Assembly: GCA_030753265.1 (NCBI GenBank)
Contig: JASMCQ010000089.1
Location: forward strand, 1-56,593
DNA length: 56,593 nucleotides
Origin: Dehalococcoidia bacterium
GTDB lineage: Bacteria; Chloroflexota; Dehalococcoidia; UBA3495
Direction of reading: 5' to 3'
The translations under genes and the position numbers were made by a program. The notes under the pieces were generated by a model. It searched no databases and was not told the DNA's origin. It saw only the letters and a program-made list of their open reading frames with translations. Positions within the stretch are counted from its first letter, which is position 1, and every line of letters begins with the position of its first letter. Of the stretch, positions 35,155 through 44,177 are shown one piece after another.

Positions 35155-36441
35155 ATGCTATCTATCGACCTGATACGAAAAGACCCGGACCTAGTTCGGC
35201 GGGCGCTGGAATCGCGGGGAGAAGATGACCCTCTGGCCGAGCTTCTGGAGTTGGACGCCCAGAGACGCCGGGGCATCGCCGAGGGCGACGAGCTACGGGG
35301 ACAACGCAACCGCGTCAGCCGGAGCCTCGGCCAGGCCCGTGCTTCCGGCCAGGAGCCCGGACCGGAGATCGTCCAGGAGATGCGCCGGGTGGGCGAGAGC
35401 ATCAGCCAGCTGGAACAGAGCGTCCGGGGCCTGGAAGAGCGGCTCAACACCATTCTGATGGGCATGCCCAACCTTCCCCTGCCCAACGTGCCCCCCGGCC
35501 TCAGCGAAGAGAACAACGTCGTGGTGCGCTCGTGGGGAGAGCCCGGCACCCACGACTTCACTCCCCTTCCCCATTGGGAACTGGGCGAGAATTTGGGCCT
35601 CATCGACTTCCAGCGGGGCGTAAAACTCTCCGGCAGCCGGTTCTACACCATGTTCGGCGCCGGGGCCAAGCTGGAACGAGCCCTCATCTCCTGGATGCTG
35701 GACCTGCACACCCGGGAGCACGGCTACACCGAGGCGATGCTCCCCCTGCTGGTCAAACGGGAGACCATGGAAGGGTCCGGCAACCTGCCCAAGTTCGGCG
35801 AAAACCTCTACCACGACGACGAAGACGACCTCTGGCTGATTCCCACCGCCGAGGTGCCGATCACCAATCTCTACCGGGACGAGGTCCTGCCCCCCGGCTC
35901 CCTGCCCCGCAACTACGTGGCCCACACGCCCTGCTTCCGCCGGGAGAAGGCCGCCGCCGGACGGGATACCCGGGGCATCAAGCGGGTCCACCAGTTCAAC
36001 AAGGTGGAGATGTACAAGTTCGTGACCCCCGAGACCTCGGAGGACGAGTTGGAGAAGCTGGTGGCCGACGCCGAAGATGTCTGCCGCCGGTTGGAGCTGC
36101 CCTACCGGGTCCTGCAACTCTGCAAAGGAGACCTGGGATTCCCTTCGGCCATGACCTACGACATCGAGGCCTGGGCCGCCGGTTGCCAGGAGTGGCTGGA
36201 GGTCAGCTCCTGCTCCAACTGCACCGACTTCCAGGCCCGCCGCGCCCGCATCCGCTACCGGCCGGAGCCGAAGGCCCGTCCCGAGTTGGTCCACACCCTC
36301 AACGGCTCGGGCCTGGCGCTGCCCCGGGTGGTCATCGCCATCCTAGAGAACTACCAGCAGGCCGACGGCTCGGTGGTGATCCCGGATATCCTGCGCCCCT
36401 ACACCGGCTTCGACCGGATTCCCGTAAAGCCGGGCGCCTAG
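35155..36441 (+). CDS. serS: Seryl-tRNA synthetase
   Basis: Charges tRNA-Ser. The N-terminal helical arm (about 25-110) is followed by the class II core, with motif 2 FRREKAAAGRDTRGIKRVHQF and motif 3 NGSGLALPRVVIAILENYQ. The 428-residue length is typical. It begins 54 bp after lysS and is probably in the same transcript. Confidence 0.96.
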   Translation: MLSIDLIRKDPDLVRRALESRGEDDPLAELLELDAQRRRGIAEGDELRGQRNRVSRSLGQARASGQEPGPEIVQEMRRVGESISQLEQSVRGLEERLNTILMGMPNLPLPNVPPGLSEENNVVVRSWGEPGTHDFTPLPHWELGENLGLIDFQRGVKLSGSRFYTMFGAGAKLERALISWMLDLHTREHGYTEAMLPLLVKRETMEGSGNLPKFGENLYHDDEDDLWLIPTAEVPITNLYRDEVLPPGSLPRNYVAHTPCFRREKAAAGRDTRGIKRVHQFNKVEMYKFVTPETSEDELEKLVADAEDVCRRLELPYRVLQLCKGDLGFPSAMTYDIEAWAAGCQEWLEVSSCSNCTDFQARRARIRYRPEPKARPELVHTLNGSGLALPRVVIAILENYQQADGSVVIPDILRPYTGFDRIPVKPGA

Positions 36442-36498
36442 ACCGCCGGCCTCTCTCCACAGCCTTCCGTCGTTGCCGCTGTAAGCTAGACATTTTGA

Positions 36499-36584
36499 AA
36501 CCCCATCCTAATCTCCCCCTTCGTAAGGGGAAGGAACTGGTCCTCTCCCCCTTACGAAGGGGGAGATTGAGAGGGGGTCACCCC
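36499..36584. repeat. Dispersed GC-rich hairpin repeat, copy B
   Basis: About 85 bp nearly identical to the copy at 10357-10441: CCCCATCCTA, a CTTCGTAAG stem block, AAGGAACTGG, a CTTACGAAG stem block and GAGAGGGGGT. It lies after serS. Two copies this alike suggest recent spread or conversion. Confidence 0.8.
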
Positions 36585-36622
36585 GCACCCGTTCCTGAAC
36601 CGGCAAGCCAAGGAGGCCAACG

Positions 36623-37438
36623 ATGTCCGGTATCTGGCCAGGCGACACCCAATTAGTGACGATGCTGACCTTCGATGTAGACGGCGTCTCCTCGTGGCTC
36701 AACCGCAATCCCGGCTTCAAAGACCACCCCAGCCTGATGTCCATGGCCGAGTACGGCCCCAGCGTGGCGGTCCCCAGGATACTGGACCTGCTGGATGACC
36801 AATCCATCAAGGCCAGTTTCTTCGTGCCCGGCTACGTGGCCGAGACCCACGTCGGCCTGGTCGAGGAGATCGTCCGCCGCGGCCACGAGGTGGGCCTCCA
36901 CGGCTATATGCACGAGCCCGCGTTCAGCCTTTCGGCCGAGGAGGAGGAGCAGATGCTCGAGAGATGCTCGGTCATCCTCCAGGGCATAACGGGCCAGACG
37001 CCCTGTGGCTACCGGTCGCCGAGTTGGGACCTGAGCACGCGCTCGTTGGGGCTGCTGGCTTCCCGCGGCTTCCTCTACGACAGCAGCATGTTTGGCGACG
37101 ACGCTCCCTACCTGGCCGACACCGGCTCGCCGGGCGAGAGCATAGTGGAGATCCCCGTATCCTGGTTGCTGGACGACGCTCCCAACTTCGTTTACGCTCC
37201 GGTGGCCGGCCGCCTCGGCCCCATGCGCAACCCCGAAGAGGTCTACGGGTCCTGGTCCGCCGAGTTCGATGGCCTGTATCGCTACGGGCGGGCCTTCCAC
37301 CTGACCATGCATCCTCAGTACATCGGGCGTCCCGGCCGGTTGCTCATGCTGGAGCGGCTTATCACCTACATCCGCGGCTTCCCCAACGTGGAGTTCATGC
37401 GCTGCCAGGAGGTGGCTGAGCTGTGGGCCGGCCGGTGA
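36623..37438 (+). CDS. Polysaccharide deacetylase family protein (NodB-like)
   Basis: Deacetylase of sugar or amide substrates. The motif LTFDVDG holds the catalytic base and metal aspartates, HGYMHEP the metal histidines and GYRSPSWDLS the third family motif. The form IPRILDLLDDQSIKASFFVPG and the late HPQYIGRPGR resemble the PuuE/HpPgdA subgroup, which can act on cytosolic substrates. No signal peptide is visible. It precedes the nitrile hydratase-like genes but has its own short leader. Confidence 0.87.
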   Translation: MSGIWPGDTQLVTMLTFDVDGVSSWLNRNPGFKDHPSLMSMAEYGPSVAVPRILDLLDDQSIKASFFVPGYVAETHVGLVEEIVRRGHEVGLHGYMHEPAFSLSAEEEEQMLERCSVILQGITGQTPCGYRSPSWDLSTRSLGLLASRGFLYDSSMFGDDAPYLADTGSPGESIVEIPVSWLLDDAPNFVYAPVAGRLGPMRNPEEVYGSWSAEFDGLYRYGRAFHLTMHPQYIGRPGRLLMLERLITYIRGFPNVEFMRCQEVAELWAGR

Positions 37439-37443
37439 CTCCC

Positions 37444-37472
37444 TTGCCAACCTTGACGGCAAGAATTATTAT
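37444..37472 (+). promoter_or_regulatory. Predicted promoter of the nitrile hydratase-like operon
   Basis: TTGCCA (37444-37449), a 17-bp spacer and TATTAT (37467-37472), 32 bp before the first gene, which has AAGGAGG ahead of it. Confidence 0.6.
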
Positions 37473-37504
37473 CATCAGCAACACTCTTTGGGAAGGAGGC
37501 CGGG

Positions 37505-37807
37505 ATGCGGAAAGTTCACGACTTGGGCGGATTGCCCACGGACCAGCCGATTGACCGGACCGAGCACGAGATGGAGGCCTGGGAGCGCAGGGTGGACTCG
37601 CTGAACAGCATTCTTGGCGAGAAGGGGTTCAAGAAGACCGATGAGCTGCGCCGGGCCATCGAGAGCCTGGGCCCCGAACAGTATCTAACCCTCAGCTACT
37701 ACGAAAGATTCACCGCAGCCTACGAGGCCCTGCTGGTCGAACGCGGGGTCATGACCACCGAGGAGATCGACCGGAAGATGTCGGAGCTGGAACGGGAGAG
37801 AGGGTAA
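37505..37807 (+). CDS. Nitrile hydratase beta N-half / thiocyanate hydrolase beta-like
   Basis: 100-residue protein starting MRKVHDLGG, the start of nitrile hydratase beta chains, and containing LTLSYYERFTAAYEALLVERGVMTTEEI, which matches the helical half of the beta subunit that contacts the alpha active site. The SH3-like half is absent and is encoded by the next gene instead, two bases after the stop. In thiocyanate hydrolase the beta subunit has the same N-half content. It is likely a structural subunit of a cobalt hydratase. Confidence 0.8.
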   Translation: MRKVHDLGGLPTDQPIDRTEHEMEAWERRVDSLNSILGEKGFKKTDELRRAIESLGPEQYLTLSYYERFTAAYEALLVERGVMTTEEIDRKMSELERERG

Positions 37808-37809
37808 TC

Positions 37810-38124
37810 ATGGGAACCGCTGGAGGCGACGCTGAACCGGTCAGATACCAGCCCGGTGACCGGGTCCAGGTGCGGGTCGGCTTGCCGCCTCACCACATCC
37901 GGACCCCCGCGTATATTCAAGGCAAGACCGGACAGGTGGAAACCCTGTGCGGCGTGTTCCCCAATCCGGAGTCCCTGGCCTACGGAGGCTCGGGGTTGCC
38001 CAAGCAGCCCCTCTACCGGGTTCAGTTTGACCAGACCGAGGTGTGGGAAAGTTACCATGGCTCGGCGATCGACCAGTTACTGATCGACATCTATCAACAC
38101 TGGCTGGAACCTGCCGCCGATTAG
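37810..38124 (+). CDS. Nitrile hydratase beta C-half / thiocyanate hydrolase alpha-like
   Basis: 104-residue SH3-like protein with the pattern YQPGDRVQVRVGLPPHHIRTPAYIQGKTGQVE, then FPNPESLAYG and PLYRVQFD, as in the C-terminal half of nitrile hydratase beta. It follows the N-half gene with a two-base gap, so the beta subunit is split. The order beta-N, beta-C, alpha is that of thiocyanate hydrolase genes (scnB, scnA, scnC). Confidence 0.82.
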   Translation: MGTAGGDAEPVRYQPGDRVQVRVGLPPHHIRTPAYIQGKTGQVETLCGVFPNPESLAYGGSGLPKQPLYRVQFDQTEVWESYHGSAIDQLLIDIYQHWLEPAAD

Positions 38125-38133
38125 GAGTTGTTC

Positions 38134-38778
38134 ATGAGTAGCGCCAACGAGCATGATGCCCAAGCTAGTCACCACGGGGCCAACGCGGCCTACTACGCCC
38201 TCAGGTCCGAGGCCCTCGTGGCCCTGTGTGTGGAGAAGGGAATCTTCACGGCGGAAGAGCTGGAAGCAACCGGGAACGCTCTGGACGCCCGATCGCCAAA
38301 GGACGGCGCCCGGGTTGTGGCCCGCGCTTGGGTGGACCCGGAGTTCAAGAAACGCCTGATCGGCGTCCCCGAGTTCGCCATTCAAGAGCTGGGGTACTCG
38401 CTGCACGAGGTCGTCACCAGACTCGCGGTCTTGGAGAACACCGACCTGGTCCATCACGTGGCGGTGTGCACCCTCTGCTCCTGCTATCCCCGGTCCATCC
38501 TGGGCCGGCCGCCCGATTGGTACAAGGGCTTTGCCTACCGCTCACGCGTGGTGGGCAGCCCCCGGTCCGTGATGCGGGAGTTCGGCTTCGAGCCTGACAA
38601 ATCTGTCGAGGTGCGGGTGATGGACAGCACGGCGGACCTGCGCTACCTGATTTTGCCCAAGCGTCCCGCCAACACCGAGCATATGACCGAGGAAGAGCTG
38701 GCCGAGTTGGTCACCCAGGAGAGCATGATCGGCGTGACCGGCGCCCTGGAGCCGAAGCCCGCACCGGCGGCGGACTAG
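38134..38778 (+). CDS. Nitrile hydratase alpha / thiocyanate hydrolase gamma-like catalytic subunit
   Basis: 214-residue metal-binding subunit. The claw motif is Cys112-Thr-Leu-Cys115-Ser-Cys117; Thr in the second place predicts a cobalt type. It is followed by YPRSILGRPPDWYKGFAYRSRVV. The two later cysteines would be oxidised in the active enzyme. AGGAG lies six bases before ATG 38134. No activator gene is adjacent, although these enzymes usually need one. Substrate could be a nitrile, thiocyanate or another compound. Confidence 0.86.
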   Translation: MSSANEHDAQASHHGANAAYYALRSEALVALCVEKGIFTAEELEATGNALDARSPKDGARVVARAWVDPEFKKRLIGVPEFAIQELGYSLHEVVTRLAVLENTDLVHHVAVCTLCSCYPRSILGRPPDWYKGFAYRSRVVGSPRSVMREFGFEPDKSVEVRVMDSTADLRYLILPKRPANTEHMTEEELAELVTQESMIGVTGALEPKPAPAAD

Positions 38779-38865
38779 GGCCGGTCCCGCAACTGACGCC
38801 GAGCCCGGGCAACGAGGGTCGCGAAACGCGGCGACTGAGCCGGCATCTGGGAGGAATCTCAAGGG

Positions 38866-39861
38866 ATGAGCGAGGCGATTCAGCTGGACCCGGTGGACCA
38901 AGTCAAGATCACCACGCTTTTTGAGAACCTCGTTGATCGGACCACCGCGGGCGGCGGCGCCATCGAACGTCTTGATGTTCGAGCAGACAACATGGTCGTC
39001 TCGAACCTCCTCAACGGTGAGATGCACACTGAATTTGTTGGCGGGCACGGACTCTCGATGCTCGTCCGATTGACCCGCGGCGGCATCACCCGCTCGGTCC
39101 TTTTCGATGCCGGTGGGACCCCGGAAGGGTTGGTCCACAACATGGACTGCCTGGAGTTGAAACCCCAGGACTGGAGCTGTATTGTGTTCTCCCACGGCCA
39201 TTGGGACCACACTCTGGGCCTCATCGGCTTGCGTCAACGGCTAGGACACTTGAGGTTTCCTCTCACTCTTCATCCAGACGCCTACCTGAATCGGGCTACC
39301 CTTCGACCCAACGGCGAAGTTCAGAACCAGCTGATCCCACCGTCCCGGCAAGGTCTCCGGGACGCCGGCGTCGAGCTAATCGAAACCAAGAACCCGTCCT
39401 TCGTCGTAGAGGGGATGGCTCTAGTCACCGGCCAAGTGGCCCGCACCAATGACTTCGAGACCGGTTGGCCCGCTCACCAAGCCATAAGAAACGGGGTCCT
39501 GGAACCGGATCCGTTGATTTGCGATGACCAGGGCCTGGTCGTGAGCCTTCGAGGGAAGGGACTGGTGGTGCTCTCCGGTTGCGGACACGCTGGGATCGTC
39601 AACACGGTCCATCATGCCCAGGCCATCACCGGCATTCCGCAGGTCCATGCGGTCATCGGCGGCTTTCACCTGGGCCCGACCTTTTTCCACGACCGTATTG
39701 GCACCGTCGTGGACGCGCTGGTAGCCCTTGACCCCGCCATCATCTCTCCCGCCCACTGCGCCGGCTACCGGGCAGCCTGCGCTGTGTATCAAGCCCGGCC
39801 CGACGCGTTTGTCCAAAACACGGTGGGGACGCGGATTACCATGAAAGCCGCCCCAGACTGA
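38866..39861 (+). CDS. MBL-fold metallo-hydrolase
   Basis: Metallo-beta-lactamase fold with the metal motif SHGHWDH (about 107-113), later GCGHAGIVNTV and the C-terminal PAHCAGY. This form is related to the MBL proteins annotated as DHPS-like (7,8-dihydropterin-6-methyl family). It starts about 90 bp after the alpha-like subunit, so it could be co-transcribed with the hydratase. The substrate is unknown. Confidence 0.83.
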   Translation: MSEAIQLDPVDQVKITTLFENLVDRTTAGGGAIERLDVRADNMVVSNLLNGEMHTEFVGGHGLSMLVRLTRGGITRSVLFDAGGTPEGLVHNMDCLELKPQDWSCIVFSHGHWDHTLGLIGLRQRLGHLRFPLTLHPDAYLNRATLRPNGEVQNQLIPPSRQGLRDAGVELIETKNPSFVVEGMALVTGQVARTNDFETGWPAHQAIRNGVLEPDPLICDDQGLVVSLRGKGLVVLSGCGHAGIVNTVHHAQAITGIPQVHAVIGGFHLGPTFFHDRIGTVVDALVALDPAIISPAHCAGYRAACAVYQARPDAFVQNTVGTRITMKAAPD

Positions 39862-39886
39862 AGAGAGTCCCCGGAGAGGAACCGCC

Positions 39887-41008
39887 ATGAAAGAGCTACT
39901 AGACTACGCCCAAGCCCACGCCGCGGATATCCTGAGCAGCCTGCGGCATATAGTCGAGACGGAGTCCTTCAGCTCGGACAAGCCCTCGGTGGACGCGTTG
40001 GGGTCCTACATCAAAGGGCGGCTGGAGGCCTTGGGCGCCTGGGTGCAGGTGGTGCCCCAGGAAGAGGCCGGGGACCACCTGCTGGCCGATGTGGGAGAAG
40101 GAGCGGAGCAGGTCCTCATCCTCTGCCACATGGACACAGTCTGGCCCACGGGGACCATCCAGCAAAACCCCTTCCGCGTGAAGGGCGGACTGGCCCGAGG
40201 CCCCGGCGTCCTGGACATGAAAGCGGGGATCGCCATCACCCTCCACGCATTGGAAGCAATAGCGGCCCTGGGCCGGTCTCCCCGGCAACGGGTGAGGCTC
40301 CTGCTCAACTCCGATGAAGAGATGGGCAGCCCCACCTCTCGGGCGCTCATCCAGGAGGAAGCGCGCAAGAGCACCCACGCGTTCTGCCTGGAACCAGGGG
40401 CGGGAAAAGAGGGGGCCTTGAAGGTCGGCCGCAAAGGGGTGGGCATCTTCGAGGTCAAGGTGACCGGGAGGGCGGCCCACGCCGACAACGACCCGGAGAA
40501 AGGCATCAGCGCCGTCGAGGAGATGGCCTACCAGGTCCTGCGGCTCCACAGCCTCACCAATTTCGAGACGGGCACCGCCGTGAACGTGGGGGTTATGCAA
40601 GGCGGCAGTGTGCGGAACCAGATCGCACCCTCCGCGGAAGCCCTGGTGGACCTGCGGGTGGCTACCGTGGCCGAAGCCGACCGCGTCACCCGGGAGATCC
40701 TGGGGCTTTCCCCCACGCTGCCCGGAGCCAGCGTCGAGGTAACCGGTGGGCTGAACCGGCCTCCCATGGAGAAGACCGAGGCGACGGCCCGGCTGCTGGA
40801 CACGGCCCGCCGCATGGCCGGGCCCCTGGGAATCGATCTCAAAGAAGCCCAGGTGGGGGGCGGCTCCGACGGGCAGTTCGCGGCGGCCGTGGGAATCCCG
40901 GTCCTGGACGGCATGGGGGGAGTGGGCGAAGGCCCCCACGCCGACCATGAGTACATCGTCGTGTCGGCCCTGGCCGGGCGGGTGGCGCTGCTGGCCGCCC
41001 CGGAGTAA
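39887..41008 (+). CDS. M20-family metallopeptidase (carboxypeptidase G2-like)
   Basis: Zinc aminoacylase/peptidase. The metal ligands are in LCHMDTVW (His), GVLDMKAG (Asp), DEEMGSPTSR (Glu pair), FCLEPG (Glu) and the late GPHADHEY (His). The middle dimerisation domain carries VTGRAAHADNDPEKGISAVEEM. The segment order and 373-residue length match glutamate carboxypeptidase-like M20 members. It starts 25 bp after the MBL gene, in the same direction, and converges with surE. Confidence 0.9.
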   Translation: MKELLDYAQAHAADILSSLRHIVETESFSSDKPSVDALGSYIKGRLEALGAWVQVVPQEEAGDHLLADVGEGAEQVLILCHMDTVWPTGTIQQNPFRVKGGLARGPGVLDMKAGIAITLHALEAIAALGRSPRQRVRLLLNSDEEMGSPTSRALIQEEARKSTHAFCLEPGAGKEGALKVGRKGVGIFEVKVTGRAAHADNDPEKGISAVEEMAYQVLRLHSLTNFETGTAVNVGVMQGGSVRNQIAPSAEALVDLRVATVAEADRVTREILGLSPTLPGASVEVTGGLNRPPMEKTEATARLLDTARRMAGPLGIDLKEAQVGGGSDGQFAAAVGIPVLDGMGGVGEGPHADHEYIVVSALAGRVALLAAPE

Positions 41009-41020
41009 CCGGGCGGCGGA

Positions 41021-41851
41021 TCAGTCGGGGCGGTCCAACAGTTGAGCGGAAAGGCCGGACACCAGGCCCTCGATCTCCGGCGTCATCTCCCGGTGGCCCA
41101 GGATGATCCCCAGCGGGGTAATGGAGATCAGGTCCCTCTTCAGCGCCCAGATATCGGTGCCCGGTTGGGGATCCCCGGAGACCGGCCGGTTCCGGGAGAT
41201 CCGGTACCCCTTGTCCGTCCCGCTTCCCTCCACGCGCACCGACTCCGCATAGGAGCGGTGGCCCAACCTGGTGACCTCGACCCCGGAGATTCGCTCCGGG
41301 GGAATGCTGGGCACGTTGATGTTCAGAAAGAATCCGGAGCTTGCCGGCGCCTGACTCAGCCGCCGGGCCAGCAACCGAAGCAGCCGCGCGGCCCCCTCGA
41401 ATTGGGGATTGTGCACCGCGCCGACCGATATCGCGATGGTTGGGTAGCCGCGGACGTAGCCTTGGATCGCCGCACCCACCGTTCCCGAGACCACCACGTC
41501 CCAGCCCAGGTTGGACCCGGCGTTGATCCCGGACACCACCAGGTCAACCGCGCCCACCAGACTCTCCAGCCCCAGGACGCAGCTGTCGGCCGGCGTCCCG
41601 GCCACGGAGTAGGCCACCACCGGGTGTAACGCGTCACCGTCTTCGATATGGCCGGGGCCCGCGGGCAGGCCGGGGTCCACCGGCGCCGGGGCGGCCTTCA
41701 CCGCCGAGTGGAGGGTGAGAGCGGTGCCGACGCCACTCTGCTCCATTTCCGGCGCCACCACGAACACCTCCCCCACCTGGCGCAGGGCCCGCGCCGCCGC
41801 CCACACGCCGGGGGCCCGGACGCCGTCGTCATTGGTCAGGAGTATCTTCAA
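41021..41851 (-). CDS. surE: 5'/3'-nucleotidase SurE
   Basis: Nucleoside monophosphate phosphatase and survival protein. The N-terminal metal motif MKILLTNDDGVRAPG and the VSGINAGSNLGWDVVVSGTVGAA segment are intact. The start is TTG at 41851 with AAGGA nine bases upstream. It is 276 residues, normal length, convergent with the M20 gene. Confidence 0.95.
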   Translation of the reverse strand: MKILLTNDDGVRAPGVWAAARALRQVGEVFVVAPEMEQSGVGTALTLHSAVKAAPAPVDPGLPAGPGHIEDGDALHPVVAYSVAGTPADSCVLGLESLVGAVDLVVSGINAGSNLGWDVVVSGTVGAAIQGYVRGYPTIAISVGAVHNPQFEGAARLLRLLARRLSQAPASSGFFLNINVPSIPPERISGVEVTRLGHRSYAESVRVEGSGTDKGYRISRNRPVSGDPQPGTDIWALKRDLISITPLGIILGHREMTPEIEGLVSGLSAQLLDRPD

Positions 41852-42006
41852 CTAGTTGATCCTTCAGATCGGTCTTGACCTTCGGGTTGCCCTAACAAGC
41901 CGCCCCGCCGCGGAATGGTAGCCGGTCGAGGTGGCACTGAGAGCCCGTGAGGCGGAACGCACCGGAGTATATTCTCGGCCGTCGCGGGAGTCAACGGGTA
42001 TCCCGG

Positions 42007-42036
42007 TTGCGCAAGATTGCTCATTGGGCCTATGAT
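42007..42036 (+). promoter_or_regulatory. Predicted promoter of lysA
   Basis: TTGCGC (42007-42012), an 18-bp spacer and TATGAT (42031-42036). A 10-bp inverted repeat follows in the leader. Confidence 0.55.
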
Positions 42037-42052
42037 GGCCCGTGTAAACAAG

Positions 42053-42088
42053 CTGACAGCCCGCAGCGGATCGGCTCAGGGCTGTCAG
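42053..42088 (+). promoter_or_regulatory. Leader hairpin of lysA
   Basis: CTGACAGCCC (42053-42062) and GGGCTGTCAG (42079-42088) form a perfect 10-bp stem around 16 bases, ending 23 bp before the lysA ATG. It has no T-run, so it is not a terminator; control of translation or mRNA stability is possible. It does not resemble the lysine riboswitch. Confidence 0.5.
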
Positions 42089-42111
42089 CACTGCGCTGGA
42101 GTTGAAGAAGG

Positions 42112-43425
42112 ATGGCGACGTTTTCCCAAGCGGTGTTCCCCGATACCACCCAGGTCAACCCCGAAGGCCAGTTGGTCATTGGCGGCTGCAACACCCTGGA
42201 GCTTGCCGCCGAGTACGGCACTCCGGTCTACATCCTGGACGAAGAGACACTGCGGGCCCGCTGCCGTAGCTTCATCCAAGAGTTTCGGCAACGCTATCCC
42301 GCGTCCCAGGTTGCCTACGCCTCCAAGGCCTACATCAATCCAGCCCTGGCGCAGCTCTTCCACGAGGAAGGCCTGGGACTGGACGTGGTTTCGGGCGGGG
42401 AATTGGCCATCGCCCTCCGCGCCGGTGTTCCCCTGGACCATGTCTACTTCCACGGAAACAACAAGACACCCGCGGAGTTGACCGAGGCGGTGGAGCACGG
42501 CGTTGGTTACGTGGTGGTGGACAGCTTCCACGAGTTGGACCTGCTGGAGCACATCGCATCCGCCGCCGGAAAGGTGCAGGACGTTCTCATCCGAGTGTCG
42601 CCGGGGGTAGACCCCCATTCCCACGTGTACACCACCACCGGGATCCTCGACTCCAAGTTCGGTTTTTCCATCCAGACCGGCCACGCTGCCGAAGCCATCC
42701 AAGTGGCCCTGGCGGCCCGGAACCTGAAGCTGCGGGGGCTGCACTTCCACCTGGGCTCTCCCATATTCGAGTTGGAGCCCTTCCGCGTGGCCACCGAGCT
42801 GGTGCTGCGCTTCGCCGCCCAGTTCCTGGAAGAGGGCCTGGACCTCCGGGAGTTCAGCCCCGGAGGCGGTTTTGCCATCGCGTATACCGGAGACCAGAAA
42901 CCGCCGGAGATTGGGGATTACGCCGAGACCATCGTTTCTACGCTTACCTCTACCTGTGAGGACCTGGGCATGGCGAAGCCCAACCTGATCATAGAGCCGG
43001 GCCGCGCCATCGTGGGACCGGCGGGGGTTGCCCTGTACCGGGTCGGTGCCATTAAAGATATTCCCGGGGTGCGCAAGTACGTCAGCGTCGACGGCGGCAT
43101 GGGGGACAACATCCGTCCCGCGCTGTACCAGGCGGCCTACGAGGTGGTGGCCGCGGGTAAGGCCGACCGGCCGCCCCAGGAAAAAGTCACCATTGCCGGA
43201 AAATACTGTGAGTCGGGAGACGTGCTGGCCTCCGATATAATGCTTCCCATCCTGGAAGCGGGCGACCTGATCGCCATCCCCGCCTCGGGGGCCTATGCCC
43301 CGTCCATGGCCAGCAACTACAACATGAATCCCAGGCCGCCGATCGTCCTGGTCCGGGACGGCCGGAGCCGGCTGATCCGCCGCCGCGAGACCTACCAGGA
43401 CATGATGCACTGCGATGTGGAGTGA
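42112..43425 (+). CDS. lysA: Diaminopimelate decarboxylase
   Basis: Last step of lysine synthesis: meso-diaminopimelate to lysine. Fold III PLP enzyme with Lys72 (YASKAY) as the PLP lysine, the phosphate-binding GGGFAIAY segment, EPGRAIVG and the catalytic cysteine motif CESGDVL. The 437-residue length is typical. GAAGG lies directly next to the start, so the effective ribosome binding site may be GGAG 14 bases upstream. It is preceded by a hairpin leader. Confidence 0.95.
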   Translation: MATFSQAVFPDTTQVNPEGQLVIGGCNTLELAAEYGTPVYILDEETLRARCRSFIQEFRQRYPASQVAYASKAYINPALAQLFHEEGLGLDVVSGGELAIALRAGVPLDHVYFHGNNKTPAELTEAVEHGVGYVVVDSFHELDLLEHIASAAGKVQDVLIRVSPGVDPHSHVYTTTGILDSKFGFSIQTGHAAEAIQVALAARNLKLRGLHFHLGSPIFELEPFRVATELVLRFAAQFLEEGLDLREFSPGGGFAIAYTGDQKPPEIGDYAETIVSTLTSTCEDLGMAKPNLIIEPGRAIVGPAGVALYRVGAIKDIPGVRKYVSVDGGMGDNIRPALYQAAYEVVAAGKADRPPQEKVTIAGKYCESGDVLASDIMLPILEAGDLIAIPASGAYAPSMASNYNMNPRPPIVLVRDGRSRLIRRRETYQDMMHCDVE

Positions 43426-43492
43426 AGGTTGGCTTGGGGACGGAAGTGAGGGTTTTGGGATAGACGGTAACTGGTGATCGCGGAGCGCTAAC

Positions 43493-44041
43493 GTGAAACC
43501 TTCTGGCATCAAACGGCACCTGCGTCCATACTCGATGGTCCAGCGGCGAAAGACGACGATCAACCACGCATTTGCCTCCGCCCTGGCCCCATGCGACGAA
43601 TACGATGAGAATCGGGTGGCTGAGGCCATGGCCCTGCTCGGCCAGACCGACCTTGATGACCTCCGTTGCGTGTACTGCGACTCCGCAGCCGAGACGTGGG
43701 ATCATTTGGTGGGGCTGGTCAAGGACTCGAAACTGAATGGCTACGGCCATCAGATCGGCAATCTTGTGCCGTGCTGCCGTGATTGCAACTCGTCGAAGGG
43801 GAACAAGGATTGGCGAGAGTTCTTGCGATCGCGCATAGAGAACCTGGCTGAGTTCAGGCGGATCGAGCAGGCGATTGAAACATATCTTCTCAAGTACGCC
43901 ACAGAGGTCAACTTGGGGCGAGCGCAAAACAAATATCCGGAGGAGTGGCACAGGTACAACGAGATCAAGTCGCAGATCATCGAGCTGATGGCGGAGGCTG
44001 ACGGATTGGCAGCCCAGCCCCGCCCGCATGAGATCGATTAG
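43493..44041 (+). CDS. HNH endonuclease family protein
   Basis: 182-residue protein with an HNH nuclease centre: RCVYCDS (zinc pair), TWDHL (Asp-His), VPCCRDCNSSKGNKDW (second cysteine pair, Asn and Lys). The flanking helices match no characterised family I know. The GTG start at 43493 has GGAG eight bases before. Gene GC is lower than the surrounding core genes, and the gene lies next to a toxin-antitoxin pair between lysA and holB, which fits acquisition. DNA cleavage is inferred only from the motif. Confidence 0.82.
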   Translation: MKPSGIKRHLRPYSMVQRRKTTINHAFASALAPCDEYDENRVAEAMALLGQTDLDDLRCVYCDSAAETWDHLVGLVKDSKLNGYGHQIGNLVPCCRDCNSSKGNKDWREFLRSRIENLAEFRRIEQAIETYLLKYATEVNLGRAQNKYPEEWHRYNEIKSQIIELMAEADGLAAQPRPHEID

Positions 44042-44141
44042 CAGAAGCCCGAAGAGACCAGGATCACACCGCGAGCGTCGTCTCCGATCCACGTAACGGT
44101 CTTCGCATCATTCGCCCATAGCTCGCGACTTCGTGACCAGA

Positions 44142-44171
44142 TTGACAGCTACCCGACTGCCACCGTAATCT
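44142..44171 (+). promoter_or_regulatory. Predicted promoter of the DUF433/DUF5615 pair, leaderless
   Basis: A perfect TTGACA (44142-44147), an 18-bp spacer and TAATCT (44166-44171). The start codon is at 44178, only six bases after the -10 box, so transcription should begin at or next to the ATG and the message would have no leader. Confidence 0.6.
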
Positions 44172-44177
44172 TTGAAT

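Noticed and set aside
42007..42111. Lysine riboswitch before lysA
   Set aside because: The leader is about 70 nt, too short for the L box, and lacks its conserved core.
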